NCBI GenBank assembly: GCA_905182995.1
Contig: CAJJDP010000169.1
Location: 3,182-67,181, forward strand
DNA length: 64,000 nt
Reading direction: 5' to 3'
Origin: Paramecium octaurelia
Taxonomy: Eukaryota; Ciliophora; Oligohymenophorea; Peniculida; Parameciidae
The translations under genes and the position numbers were made by a program. The notes under the pieces were generated by a model, which was not told the origin of the DNA, did no database searches, and saw only the letters and a list, made by a program, of their open reading frames with translations. How positions within the stretch are numbered: position 1 is the stretch's first letter; every line of letters starts with the position of its first letter. Shown here piece after piece: positions 1 through 12,904 of the stretch.

Positions 1-3000
1 AGATATCTATTATTCATTTTGGAATGGAATTAGAGTCTTTGGAGGACCTTTTGTATGGGCTTAAGCTAAATTCTAAAGGGTTCATAATATAATCAATCCA
101 CATCACAGTATTACTATTGCATTTTATATTTTATATGGACCATCATTCCCTTCAGATGGACAATTTATATATACAATTGAAAGTAATACACCAGTCTCTA
201 AATCAACTGCAAGTTATTATTATACTTATTCTGATGGTTCAAAATACGATAAAATATATGAAAAAATCCTTCATAATACAAATACATTAACAATAACTTG
301 GGAATGCTTTGGACCAAATAATGAACCAATCAAGGCATACTGTGGATACTATAATTATTATATTGCTGTTCATAATTGTTAACCTTATTGCTTATAATGT
401 TCAGATTAATCTACATGTACTCAATGGAACAGCACATATGATTCTAATATCGTTAAATTTTCTTAAGCGGAATGCTTGAGTAATCAATATTATGATAAAG
501 AATCTGTTAGATGTTTAACTTGTCCATCATCTTGTTTAACTTGCACATCTAAACTAGATTGTTAAACATGTTAATCAACATATACATAATCTAAATTAGG
601 ATGTACTTGCACTATACATTAATATGAAGATTCAAATTAATGTTTTGATTGTCCTATTGAATGCAATTAATGTTTAACTTCTACTAATTGTTTAGAATGC
701 TTAACTACTAATAATAGACAATTATCCAATGGGTAATGTATTTGTATTGATGGATATTATCCTATTGTATCAAATGCTTAATGTAAATTATGCCATTAGT
801 TTTGTAAAACTTGCACTGGAGCAACATCTGATGAATGTTTAACATGCAATGATATTGTTAATATTGAAAAAGTAGGATCAACTTGTAGATGTCCAGCAGG
901 TAAGTCTTATTAATATACAACAAAAATTTGTTAATTTTGTCATTCATCATGCTAAACTTGCTTTAGAACCACAATTGATGGTTGTTTAACATGTGATTCT
1001 ACTGTAAATAGATTATTAAAAGGGTTAAAATGTGTTTGTGCACCTGGTTATTATGAATTAAGTAATGTTTGTACAAGTATATTTAATAATCATATTATAG
1101 GTTGTCCAATTACAGAAACAACCTCTCTTAGCTAATGTTATAAATTATGTAATAATAATTAATTGATTTGGCATACTATTACTTGTAGTTCTTGTGATAC
1201 TGGATTTCATTTGGTGTCTGGAGAATGTCAACCTATTTGTGGAGATTTATTAATTAAAGGATATGAATAATGTGAAGACAATAATACACTTCTTAATGAT
1301 TTATGCCATAATTGTTAATTTTAATGTCCAGCTCATTGTTTAACTTGTGATTCATCCACTACTTTACCTTGTCCTGATATTTGTGGGGATGGAATCATTA
1401 CAGGAGTAGAAGAATGTGAAGATGGAAATACTATTTAATATGATGGATGTTTTAATTGTAAATATTAATGTTAGCCTGCATGTACAAAGTGTATAAAAGG
1501 ACTTTGTTTTGAGTGTGCTACTGGGGGTTGGTATATCGATCCATTAGTTACTCCTTGGTATTGTTAAAGCAAATGTGGAGATAAGTTGGTGGCTGTTGGA
1601 AGTGAATAATGTGATGATGGAAACACTTCTGATACGGATGGGTGCAAAGATTGTAAGTATTTCTGTAGAATTGGTTGTTCTTCTTGTGATTATACAACCA
1701 AAACATGCTTAAGTTGTGCACTCCCTGGTTTTGCTCCTGAGTCTTACTATTGTAAAAATGTATGTGGAGATCGCATAGTTGCAGTAGATCCTTCTGGATT
1801 CTATTCAGAGCAATGTGATGATGGTAATACAATAAATAATGATGGTTGCAGTAGTAGTTGCTAATTTGAGTGTTAGCCAGCAACTATTTGCACAAATTGT
1901 GTAAATAATAAATGTGAAGAATGCGCTACTGGATATTAACTTTCTGATCAAAAAGCATGTATACCAATATGTGGAGATTCTATTTTTGTGGTCGGTGAAT
2001 AATGCGAGAAATCACTTATATTACCATATAAAGGATGTTAAAATTGCTAAGCGAGATGTTAAACTTCTTGCCTCACTTGTGATACTAATGGACTTGGTTG
2101 TCAATCATGTAAAACAGGTTACAATAGAATTGATGATTTATGTTATTCAATCTGTGGAGATAAAATAATAACTGAAGATGAATAATGTGATGATGGCAAT
2201 TTAATTTTTGGAGATGGATGCCATTTCTGTCAATTTAGTTGTTAGGACTCATGTCTTTATTGTCTTTAAGGAATCTGTTATGATTGTTAAGAAGGATATT
2301 AATTAATATAATCTAAATGTTACTCTATCTGTGGAGATGGTCTTTAGAAAAATAATGAGTAATGTGAAATTATAACTTCATTACAGATTTATTAAAATTG
2401 TTAATCTTGTAAATTAAATTGTGATTTGAATTGCTTCTTGTGTTAATTTGGTATATGTTAACAATGCAATGATGGATATGAATTGTCCGTGACCAAATAA
2501 TATTGTGTTAAGTCTTTATAATATAGTTTTATGATGATAGAAAACTGCAATATTTAAATTGGGATCAGTAGTATTTAATACTAAGATTATGTCTACTTTG
2601 AAAATTCTGAGTAGAATTGTAATTCAATAATAGTACCATAGATTGTTTGTCAATATGAACTTAAATTATCACCATATCTTGATTTGAATAGCAGTACATG
2701 TTTAATTGATTATAATATGAATAAATGCTCTACAAATTGTAAAAGATGTGAATTTTACAAATGTTTAGAATGTGAATTTGGATATTATGGAAATAAATGT
2801 ATGCCGAAATGTGGAGATGGTATTATAATTTAGGAAGAGGAATGCGATGATGGAAGAGAATATGAATTAGATACGTGTTTAAATTGTAAATTCTATTGTC
2901 CTTAATATTGTGAGTATTGTGCTTATGGAATTTGTACTAATTGCTTTTCAGGCTTCTATTTGGATATTGTAAGTAATTCATGTAATTCTGTTTGTGGTGA

Positions 3001-5238
3001 TAAGATACTAGCAAGTGATGAAGTTTGTGATGATGGCAATGATTTGAAATATGATGGTTGTTTTGAGTGTAAATATTAATGTCAAATGGAATGTTTAGAT
3101 TGCTAATTTGGAAAGTGTACATCATGTGAACCACCTTTAATACAATCAAACGATATTTGTGCATAACTAAATATATGTGATAATTTAAAAGGATTCTATT
3201 ATGATATTGATAGTAATGATTGTTAACCATAATGTGGAGATGGTATTATTGCAGGCAATGAAGATTGTGATGATCAGAATGATATTCCTTATGATGGATG
3301 TTATCAATGCAAATTTTAATGTACCAAATATTGTCAAATATGCAACTAAGGGGAATGTATTTTATGCGATTAAGACTATACCTTATAAAATAGCTAATGC
3401 TTGTTAAATTAAGAAAATGAAGACCTTGATTCTGAAGAAACTTAAAATAATAATACTAGTAGTAACAATACAAATACAAGTAGTAATAACACAAGTAGTA
3501 ACAATACAAATACAAGTAATAACAATACAAATACAAGTAGTAACAATACAAATAGTAATAATACAAGTAGTAATAATTCAAATAGTAATGATATAAGTAC
3601 CAACAACACAAATAATAATTATACAAATAGTTATGATTATACTCTAGAATGGGTATCATTAAAAGAAAATAAGATATGCTGTGATAATGATTGTGTATTT
3701 TCTAAAAACCCAGTATGAAACTTACATATAAAAAGTAATCTTTTGCTCTATAGTATGTTGAGATTACATTTGATTAAGCGGTCAAATTTAGAGATTAGGT
3801 GAAAAAAGACAAAAGCGTATTTGATATAAGCATTCATGACTTAGATTCCAAGTATTATAATGTCATAATCAATTCGATTTAAGAAATTTCAATTGATCTT
3901 TAATATGCTTAGTATTAGGTTTAAATTGAATTATTTTAACAGCTTAATACAAAACCAGTTCTTTTAGTTGAGTTGAATCAAGAAATTATTAACTCAAATA
4001 ATTAAACTCTTTTTACTCCTAATTAGTCAATTACTCTATAAAAACCAAAAATAATGTCGGGATAATTAAGATAAAGAGCTATTTATGTTTAATAAACCAA
4101 TAAAGTATTTATGATTGGAGCAATAATAATTAGTGTAATTTCTTTAGTTTCTGGTGAAAGTTCTTTTGTTGTTGAAACCTTAAATCTATTGTAATATCAA
4201 TCATTCTTAAGATTTATTAATATAGACTATCCTGAAAACCTATATATATATTTTTAAGCATAAGAATTGCTATCTATATCAAATTATTTACACATTTTTT
4301 AAATCGATGATTATTTAAATTTAATTACAAGAAAGGAAAAATAAATTGAATTAAATGGAAAATTTTAATAATATAATATAGAAGCTGATCTTTTTACCAA
4401 TATTTTACCACAAGTAATTTAATGTTTAGTAATGGTAACACTACTTTATTTTTCAGAAAATTTTTATAATATACTAATTAGATTAAGTAAATATATGAGT
4501 AATTATAAACATGAAAAAAAAACAAAATCAAAGATTTTATTCTTAATGATGAAATTAATATTAGTATGCAAAAATGGCTTCAAATCATTAATGAAAACTA
4601 AATATCTATAGAATTACGATTAAATAATACTACTCATTTACGTTAACTCATGGGATTTAATATTTAAAGTGGTTTTGTAACTTCATTATATAAAAATCGA
4701 CAATTTTAGAAGTATCATAACTGATGTTTTTGCAAGTTTAATATTTTTCACATACTTAAGTTTGTTATTAAAATCATTCACTTTACTTGGCAATCTTAAG
4801 AAATAGCATGTTTTAGCAAAGAAAGAAATAAAATTTATTGTCTTAGATATTTCCAGAGCTGCTCTATTCCATATTGTATTAATACTATTCTAAGAATAAT
4901 AAATTTTACAATGTTTATTAATATCTATCAGTAGTATAACTTAATGTTATATAATCTACAAATATAAATAATGCTCCTAATTGGATAAGATTATATTCTT
5001 AATAATTGAAAGCGTTTTAACAGTATTTAGTTTAAGCTTATTTTTATATTTTGATATTGGTCAGCTTTATTTTTCGTATGAGAACAAAATAACGTTGGGA
5101 TTTATTTAGATGAGTTTTTTACTTACAAGTCTTGGAATAGTTTTTTTTAAGTAAATTTTTCCAAAAATATAAAAAATTTTGAAATTAGTTTGGAAAGAAA
5201 AGAAAGTAAAGGTTGCAAGTAGTCAATTATTTTCTTGA
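1..5238 (+). CDS. Giant cysteine-rich surface-type membrane protein, copy A (5' end outside window)
   Basis: The reading frame runs from base 2 to the TGA at 5236-5238, with TAA/TAG read as Gln. The first 110 residues match the N-terminal ectodomain of copy C. They are followed by many CxxC modules and repeats of the form CGDG-x(5-9)-E-C-DDGN-x(4)-DGC, a pattern I associate with DUF4215/furin-like cysteine-rich modules. A Ser/Asn/Thr-rich linker lies at about 3445-3630. The last ~500 codons are membrane-rich, with about seven hydrophobic segments starting near FMIGAIIISVISLVSGESS, and they match copy B closely. Relative to B there is an internal in-frame loss of about 1.2 kb at 2673-2676. A 1-nt deletion in an A run at 3704-3708 shifts the frame into a TGA at 3716-3718 unless an intron lies there. 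Secretion and a cell-surface location are inferred from copy C's signal peptide. The function is unknown. Confidence 0.85.
3445..3630 (+). repeat. Ser/Asn/Thr low-complexity repeat inside copy A
   Basis: Trinucleotide-rich tandem sequence (agt, aat, aca and aac codons) encodes a linker of Asn, Thr and Ser between the last cysteine module and the membrane block of copy A. Copy B lacks it almost completely at the matching site (about 18980-19030) and copy C has nothing comparable. Replication slippage inside a spacer is the simplest reading. Such a linker would probably be flexible and could be glycosylated. Confidence 0.85.
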
Positions 5239-6195
5239 ATTTATGATATAGAATAAATAAATATATTACTATCGTTAAGACTTCTAATGATAATCCTCTC
5301 TGTTACTTTACACTTTAGATTTATCTATTATTTTTGTTGATCATCTATTGTTCTTAGAGATTCAATTTCTTCAAACAATAACAATCTTATCAATATACTA
5401 TTTTGTTTTCATATTATTCCTTTATCTTAGCTCAAACTTGTTGTTTTGTTTGTAGTATTATCTTCCTTTATACGATTCTCTTTTGAACTTAGCAAACCTT
5501 TAGGGTTATGATACCTAAGAACTTCCAAAGACAAGAAACAATTTTTATTTTTATGATCCTCAATTCGGCAGAAATTAAATATTAATTGGAATTTTTTACT
5601 AAAGAATATCATTATATTTTATACTGCTTAGAGCTTTTGATAAGGATCATCATCAATATTTAATGGGATGAGAAATAGTTCAGACTTTGAAAATTGATAT
5701 TTCAAGAATTAAATTATGATTTATATCCACTTGACAAAGTTATGATTGTTTACTGGATTTATTTATTTCCTCAAGTTTCTCTTGTTATACAAATTTAATT
5801 AAGTTATTATTATTCTAATAACTATTATTGTAATCTTAAATTATCAAAATATCTTGTAAGATATTATTACTATTATTATTGATTGTATTTAATTTGTGAT
5901 ACAAATGTAATAAAATAATTTAAACACTTACCAGATTTATTAACTAGCAATCGCTTAGATTATTTAATAATCAATTCTGCTCATAATTGTAGGATTTAAC
6001 TTCAAAAATATTTTTATTATCAATTTAATAGGAATGAAATGACCAAAATCAAATGACAAAAGTGCTTATTCTAGCAATTAAATTTCCTAAACGATGTATA
6101 ATATTCCTTTTCTTTTTATAATTTGTTTTAAGTGCAAAGTGAAAATATTCTCAAGACTATCTGTAACATATACAAAGTAAGGTCTCTTATTTTCT
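5239..6195. other. 3' flank of copy A, no intact gene
   Basis: No coding frame is convincing here. Part of it (about 5400-5640) resembles the 3' flank of copy B (about 20880-21040). It also recurs in inverted orientation at about 12905-13010, so the flank was duplicated together with the gene family. Confidence 0.6.
5427..5612 (-). repeat. Left arm of an inverted repeat (partner near 12905-13010)
   Basis: Read on the minus strand, this stretch encodes ..FLSLEVLRYHNPKG... The plus strand near 12940-13000 encodes ..FFSLEVPSNHNPKR.., and the DNA is similar too (a shared run of ctttggaagt, then atcataaccctaaa). It is probably non-coding flank of the surface-protein genes rather than a small gene. 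Confidence 0.6.
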
Positions 6196-8338
6196 ATGGA
6201 GAATAAAGAACATTTTGTAAAGAAGGTAAAACTAGAAGCCAAAGGGCTTAATATTAATGGGAGCAGCAGAAAATAATGTGAAAATAAAGTGGTTCAGGAT
6301 CATATAAATCGGTGGCTTCTTAAGTATCACATATTAACCAGAAATATACAGGATAAACAGCAAATAAAAGAAACACAGCAAAATCTTTAAGTCATATAAA
6401 AACGAAAGAAAAATTTCATGATAACCATTGAGAATTAAATGAATATAAATTTCAAGATTCTCTTTTGATGTACAAAAATTCTACTTCATCTTATTTGCTT
6501 GCAAGAAGTAAGGATAAATAATTAAGAAATTCAATTCAAAAATACATCTAATTAATTGAAAAGATTATAACACTCTCAAGGTATAATCATAGGAATCCAT
6601 TCGAATTATTAGTAGAGATATAAAGTATAATTATTTTGACTCATTTTTGAAGAAATTGCTCATTCAGACTTTCATGTGGTTTAATGATAAATGAGAAATA
6701 GATGACAATAGTCAAAGTGACATAATGCGATAGCTTAACACATCGATTTAAAAAAACTACAAATAGGAACTTAAGGATATTCGGCAATAAAAAACCCATT
6801 TTGATTAACAATCAATTTAGATGGGCAAGATGACTACTACTTAAAAATTCTAATCAGAAATTTCATATTAAACTCTATTTTTTAATTTTGGAATTGAGAT
6901 TTTATTGAAATTCTAGAATAAATTGTAAAAATATTGAAGCCTTAAACTTGATTTACTAATGACTAGGATCTTAACTTTATATTTACTTATTCCTGAACAG
7001 AATCAAAAAAAGAAAGCTAAATAATAAAAAGTAATAATGTTCGTTGATTCTATAGTGCATACTATTTTATTAATTGAAATATAGTATATAAAATCCAAAT
7101 AAGCAAAGGAATTTTTGAAAAAAAGAAAGATTCTACTTTTCTAATGGCATACTTTAGAGGTCATTTATTTAACCCCAATTATTTAACATTTATTGGATGA
7201 GTTGTACGAGAATTGCTTAATGAAAATAAGGGAATTTAGTTCTTATGATATGCAGACGATTTAGATCTCGAAACAAATTGTAAATGCCTTAAAATACTTA
7301 TTGAATTCAGTTACTAAATTAGCTATAAGGAATCTTATTATTAACAAGAAGAAAAGTAGTATTCAAAGCCACAATTCCAGAAAGTACTTAAATAATGATA
7401 CAGATACTGGTGTTTTAATTTACCTTTTGTATAATTTATACGATTTGAATATGAGTTTTCTAACATACAAATTCATTTAACTAGTTAAATAATGGAAACA
7501 AAAAAACCGTCTTCTATATTCTTATAGGAGATTAATAATCTTAATTTTGCAAATTAATGAATTATCTTCATTTTCAAAGGTTGAATTTAGAAGCTTTCAT
7601 CAGGACATTAAAATAGTGTAACTTTTTTAAGGATTCTTGAAAAATAACATTTTGAATAAATTTCTTCGAAGTGAGGTATTATTCCATTAAACAAGCTCTA
7701 TCCTATAATACCAAAGGTAATTAATTCAGACAAATTAAAGTACTAAGTTCAATTATGAATTCGTGGAGCCACTATTTAGGGGGAAAATTGTGTGTGGAAA
7801 GAAAACTTCAATGAATCTAAAGAAATTATTACCACTATAAATATAAACAAAAATACAATATAATAGTTTAGACTATATTGATTTTTCAATCGCGTATAAC
7901 AAATCAATAGATAAAGCTAAAATAAATTGGCAATCATAGCTGCCAATGAAGTATTTTCTTCTTCATTTTTCCTTAAAATTTATATTGAATTAGGCATTTT
8001 ATACTAAATCTTATGTACTTGTTCCCTAAAATTCGTTTAACAAAAAAAGAAGCCATATTAGAATATCCATGCTTAAGAAATTAAATCATCTTTTAATTAC
8101 TTTATATTATCTCATTCTATTACTTGATATGCTAATAGTAATCGGTTCAAAATAAAATTAAGAGGTCGAAGTAAGAGAACTTCTCTAAGTCTTCAATTCT
8201 CATAATGCATATTTTTTTATTCACCATTCCTTAGCTTGGATAAAATTATTGATTTTGATATAATTTTATAAGTTCTCATATTATTTTAATTCAGATTTGT
8301 ATTAATCAATTAAATATGTTTAAGAAATCATAAGTTGA
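6196..8338 (+). pseudogene. Broken gene for a large unrecognised protein (plus-strand copy)
   Basis: The 3' part, 6938-8338, is open for 467 codons, far longer than chance for this composition (only TGA stops). It looks protein-like, with runs such as LDYIDFSIAYNKSIDKAK and LPMKYFLLHFSLKFI and two or three hydrophobic segments near the end. The 5' part, about 6196-6937, carries the same kind of sequence, but several TGA codons and frame changes break it (for example at 6935-6937). I cannot join these breaks with ordinary short introns. A second broken copy lies on the minus strand at about 10700-11360. I do not recognise the family. The last 467 codons could alternatively be a real exon of a shorter gene. 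Confidence 0.55.
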
Positions 8339-10699
8339 TTTATTTAAAATTAATTGTGATTGATAATGAATTAGCAAATCGATGAGTTACAATTACGTCA
8401 AGCTATCTCCTAAATTTCATAAAACACACAAGCTATAACTTAGACAAATATTTTGACACAAATAATTTAAGAAGAAAATATCAAAATGCTCAAATTATGA
8501 TAACCCAATTTACAGCAGTGCTCGTCTAAACACCTTTGAAACAAGTTGAACTTTTATTGAATTAAGTTACCTAAATCTATGAATGACTTTAAGCACTCAG
8601 GAGAACCTAATAGTAAAATAGAGCAAATTGGGATGAAGTACAAGGATATTTAACAAATTACAATATAATAGCCTTATAACGACATATAATACAAGCTTAA
8701 TTGAAGGAATAGATTCATTGGAAGCTTAATCTAATCTGTGATGATACCTAGGAATAACTAATATCACAAAAATTAGACAAAATCAAAGCAAGTAAATTCT
8801 AGGATTAATTTCAAGAATATTTAGGGTCAAGACATCTATATTTAATGTTAGAACTAAATAAAACAAATTCAAGGCAAAGAAAGCTAAGAATAAATTAGCA
8901 TATATTATTTGAGAAATAATTATTGAATAATTAAAAAAAAAAATAAAGCCATATTAAAAACAAACCTATAATAAAAAATCTATTTAATGAAAGAAACAAT
9001 AACCTATGACATTAACACATAATAAGATTTTTAAGCTAACACATCAACTTAACTAATCAACTAATAAATAAAGCAGTCATTAAGTAAAAAGTAAAAAAAA
9101 GACACTTTAAACAATCAAAGCCTTAATATGAGATATAGGACTCTGATATTGATATCTCTTTAGCATTGGAAGAACACTATAAATACATCCAAAATAGTAT
9201 CCATATATTAATTAAGGAAACAAGTTTTCAAATAATAATTTACTAGATTACACTGCTTTTACATAACACTTGTCTAAAAAGAATAACATAGCAGAAACCA
9301 ATTAATATCAAATTAAAATTAATCTTACTTCCCTAGAACATAATTTATGTTAGAATTCCCAAAATATGAAATTCAACTGATAATTTCATCTATTATTCAA
9401 ACTAGTAGGGCCAAGATCGTAATAAAAATGACTGTAATACACTAATGGATCATCTGCTCCCCACTTCAAATGATGCCATTCAATTTATCTTCCTGGGAAA
9501 TAACTTAAGATTAAAAGGCCAAATTGAATCTTGTCTTGAAAACTTGAAAACTCAAACAATATATCCCAGCAACTAGAATTAATGTAATTTATTTTCGAAT
9601 TTCCATCAAATCGTAAATAATACTATTCTAAATTGATTTAGTTCTTACATTTTTCTTATATAGAGTTAGAATCAAATAGATTTTCTTTATTGTCTAATTA
9701 AATTTTATAAAGTTACCAAAAGAGAATGATTCATATTCATATTAAAGTGTAAGCTTATTCTTTATTTATTAAGAATTGAAACTACTTTTACATCTCACGT
9801 TTATTCATTTTCATTATCAAGTCTAACAGATATTTTAAGGTTTTTAGTTAAAATTATTTATTTTTAATCTAATGTTTCAGACTAATTTTTATCAATTACT
9901 TCCCTATTAATCCCTAGACTTAGAGTAAATTTTCCTATGAGAGGTTATGATTTAATATCAAAAATATATATGTGACCACTATGACTTTAGATTTTAGCTT
10001 GGTGTAAGGTCTAAAATCTTAGTAAATGAAAGATGTAATTTATGGTATATTCTGGCTTTTTGAAGTTCTATTTGTAATCTTCAGATTATTAAAAATGCAT
10101 AAACATCCTGATTTTAAACTTTATTTCTTATCATGTATTCTGTCTGCTAGATCATCACTTTTATTATGATATTATGGATTTTGATAATAAGCCTGTATTA
10201 AAACAGATACTAAAAATTGTCTTAACTGTCTTATTTATATTTTCTCTTATTAATAAATTATATTTGTCAACTTAAATTCAATTTATCCTAAAATAAAATT
10301 TCATCTTTGTGAATATGTATACAAAGAAAATATTTTAATGTTTACTTTGTAAAACTCTATTTTTTATCAAATAAGGCGATTACATATTTAAGAATTTTAT
10401 TACCTATGAAATCATTTGAATGTATGTTAACTAACTTATTAGATCCTTATGTATTTAAGAGATTAAAAATAGTATTCATTAAGTAAGTATAGTAAAGTTA
10501 ATATTATTGATGGAAGATAAGTTTAATTCCAGAGAATTAAGTTACATAGTAAAGATATGGAATAAACAAGTTTCGATGTTAAAGAAGGCAATTTTGAATC
10601 AACTCAGAGACACAGTATTAATTAAGATTTCAGAAAAATTCCTTTATTTTTTAGTATATAGTCCATAATTCTATAAATATTCTTATTGTATGCACTAAT
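8339..10699. other. Decayed AT-rich stretch without an intact gene
   Basis: Short protein-like pieces are visible but none forms a gene. About 8700-9000 (+) has a charged, Gln-rich stretch ending in TGA. About 9980-10160 (+) encodes a hydrophobic piece near FWLFEVLFVIFRLLKMH, followed by single TGA-separated open segments to about 10750. This fits old coding sequence in decay and could be the remains of the centre of an inverted duplication. Confidence 0.4.
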
Positions 10700-11360
10700 T
10701 AAATCAAATTTCAGTAATGCTTTATATGATTTACTTTCTTCTTTTTGATCTGTCCTGTAATAAGTAAAAGGTTTAATATTTCTTTTTCAAGTAATTCTGG
10801 AGTTTTAATGGAGATCGATTCCAAATTTTGGATTTAATATGACAAAATGTCCGAATCATTCCTTTAAGGGGAATTTCTATATAAACTTTGTTAATTTGAA
10901 ATTATTTAGCCCAACTCCAGTAACTTTTAGCCAAAAAAATGTCTGATTGGCAAATCCTTAAGTAGTTTTTTTTAATTGATGTGTATGCAATAGTATGATA
11001 TCTCTTATAGTATATATTACTAAGTCTAGGCACAGGAAAAGAGTTATCTTTCTAGTGTGCAATTCATTTTTTATCATCAATTAAACAATTCAAAATATTC
11101 CATCCTTCTTTATTCTTTCATAAATTTTAATTTTTTGAGTTAGTTAAAAAAAATCATAACTATCTTGAAATCTTTCTTTCAATTTAGCTAAAGTTTTTTT
11201 TTTGACGAATATTTGATGCGTAAGAGGCTGTTTATTGATATGATCCTGAATCACATTGCTTTCTGCAATTCCCATAATACTCTCTACTTCTCATGAATCA
11301 GCGTCGGATATATTTATATGTTCAATAGAGTTTTACATCTCTTCCTTAATTTTACCAAAT
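10700..11360 (-). pseudogene. Second broken copy of the 6.2-8.3 kb gene, inverted
   Basis: Two blocks match the plus-strand copy in the same order. Around 11240 the minus strand reads atggga..gcagaaa.caatgtga, then caggatcatat. The plus copy has the same at about 6257-6310. Around 10745-10768 it encodes LLITGQIKKKKVN, against LLIPEQNQKKKAK at about 6985-7025. In-frame TGA codons interrupt it, for example between SDADS and EVES and after KDGIF. The distance between the two blocks is about 470 nt here against about 690 nt in the plus copy, so sequence has been lost. Limits are approximate. Confidence 0.5.
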
Positions 11361-11639
11361 AATTTTCTGAATCTGCTGATTTCATATCATTAATCAAGTA
11401 ATTCCATTTTGAAGGTTTGCAGTTTTAACTCACATTTTTTTTATCACACGATTGGATAATTGGTTTATAATTTAAATTCCTTTCTTAAAATTAATCTTTC
11501 TATTTCTCCTATTTATGGCAACTTTTTTTAAAAGTTAATAATTATTTTGACAAGATCACACTTAAGTGTTTAAATAATTTTACAAAATTTTTTTTCTCAA
11601 TTAACCACAATTATTTATAGTAGTAATAATCTTTTTAAA

Positions 11640-12340
11640 ATGCAAAACCCTCACTATTTCCCTCGATTCCTATTCCCCTTAGATGGATCGGCAGTGAAAC
11701 TACTAGTATCCTAGTGAGCCTTTCGGCTATGAACTATATTATCCTATGGTGTTTCCTCAGAATCTATCTGACTCGATTCGAATGAAAGTACTTTATTGTT
11801 GTCCACATACTAAGGGCTGTATTGAGAAGCTTTGATATTACTATGATGTTCACTCGAAACTTTCCTATTCCCTTTATTATTCCCTCATTATTTTGACAGA
11901 TAAACTTTGGTAAACGCTTATGGGCTACTATACCTATGTCTCTAACTTAGAGTTCACTCATGAAATATCTCTAAAAGATTCAGTTTATCCTTTCTTATAT
12001 TAAATTATCCGTTTATTTTGTCGATATTTATCCTTCACGTTTTGGATTTTCCTAATTCCTATTTTTATTCCAGAGACTCAAACAAGACAAAATCTTCTCG
12101 GTTGACCAGGTAATTAAGCCCTCTCCTGTATAAATATCTCTTAAGTTTTCGTAGGATGTCTTTGAATCTTTTTCCCACCTTATACTAAGAAACATTCTAA
12201 TAGTTAAATTTGCACAATGCATCAAGGGGATCATTGAATTTATAAAACTAGCACTTAAATATTAGTCAGCCATCGACTGGATACACATGTAAGGAAATCG
12301 CTGAAGGTTCTTAAAAATTTTCTTAATCTATTTTCCCCTG
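11640..12340. other. Less AT-rich, coding-like island with disrupted frames
   Basis: This stretch has visibly higher GC than its surroundings and contains open pieces on both strands. The plus strand from about 11681 reads MDRQ[TGA]NYQYPSEPFGYELYY.. and continues for over 130 codons with only TGA breaks placed where Trp would fit. The minus strand at 12234-12052 reads ..SYENLRDIYTGEGLITW.., faintly like a mitochondrial-carrier signature but not convincing. It may be a decayed gene or mobile-element remnant. I cannot assign it. Confidence 0.35.
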
Positions 12341-12904
12341 CATTCACAAAATTAAAAGATAAATAATAATAATATTATATCACAAAATATTTCAATAAGT
12401 TAAGAATAAATTAGCAATTCAACAATTAAAAGTTATAATTTATAATAGTGAATTTGGAATGAAAATTTAGTGAATAATTGCATATATAATGTTAGCTTTT
12501 AGAATAAAAATTCCAGTTAATTGACAATTTAATTTGAAAATTATGAATCAGAATAGAGATATATGTTAACTGAATAATATTTCACAATTCAAGAAAAACA
12601 AATTAAATAATTTGAAAACAATCCTTAAACTTCTGAAAAATGAGTAGAATAATTAAATAATAAGAAAATGAACGAGATAACAGAATTTTAAAACAAATAA
12701 GTTTTTGATGAAAAAAAAAATATATTCATATTACAATAATAGTTATAAGTATAATAATCTTTATTAAATTAACTTTCCAAGTCAGAAATATCTTCTGATC
12801 CCCCACTCCATAGAAAAAATTGGAGTTGATCTTTATTAACATTTTAAGCATTATGAAACAAGTATAATGATATTCTTAAGGAAAATACTAACTTATTATT
12901 TAAT

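Noticed and set aside
3445-3630. CRISPR-like array
   Set aside because: The repeats are codon-level Asn/Thr/Ser low complexity in a eukaryotic coding frame. There is no repeat-spacer structure.
1-5238. Immobilisation-antigen (GPI-anchored i-antigen) gene
   Set aside because: The repeats carry CGDG..DDGN modules and the protein ends in about seven membrane segments rather than a single GPI-type hydrophobic tail.
7225-7260. A YADD-like reverse-transcriptase motif (FL-stop-YADDL) in one plus-strand frame
   Set aside because: It needs an in-frame TGA to be read through and has no other reverse-transcriptase blocks. The same bases lie inside the 467-codon open frame 6938-8338 in another phase, which reads ..SSYDMQTIQIS.., so the motif is chance.
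12052-12234. Mitochondrial carrier gene on the minus strand
   Set aside because: Only a faint signature (YENLRDIYTGEGL) is present, the PxD-type motif upstream is followed by TGA, and no further carrier repeats were found.
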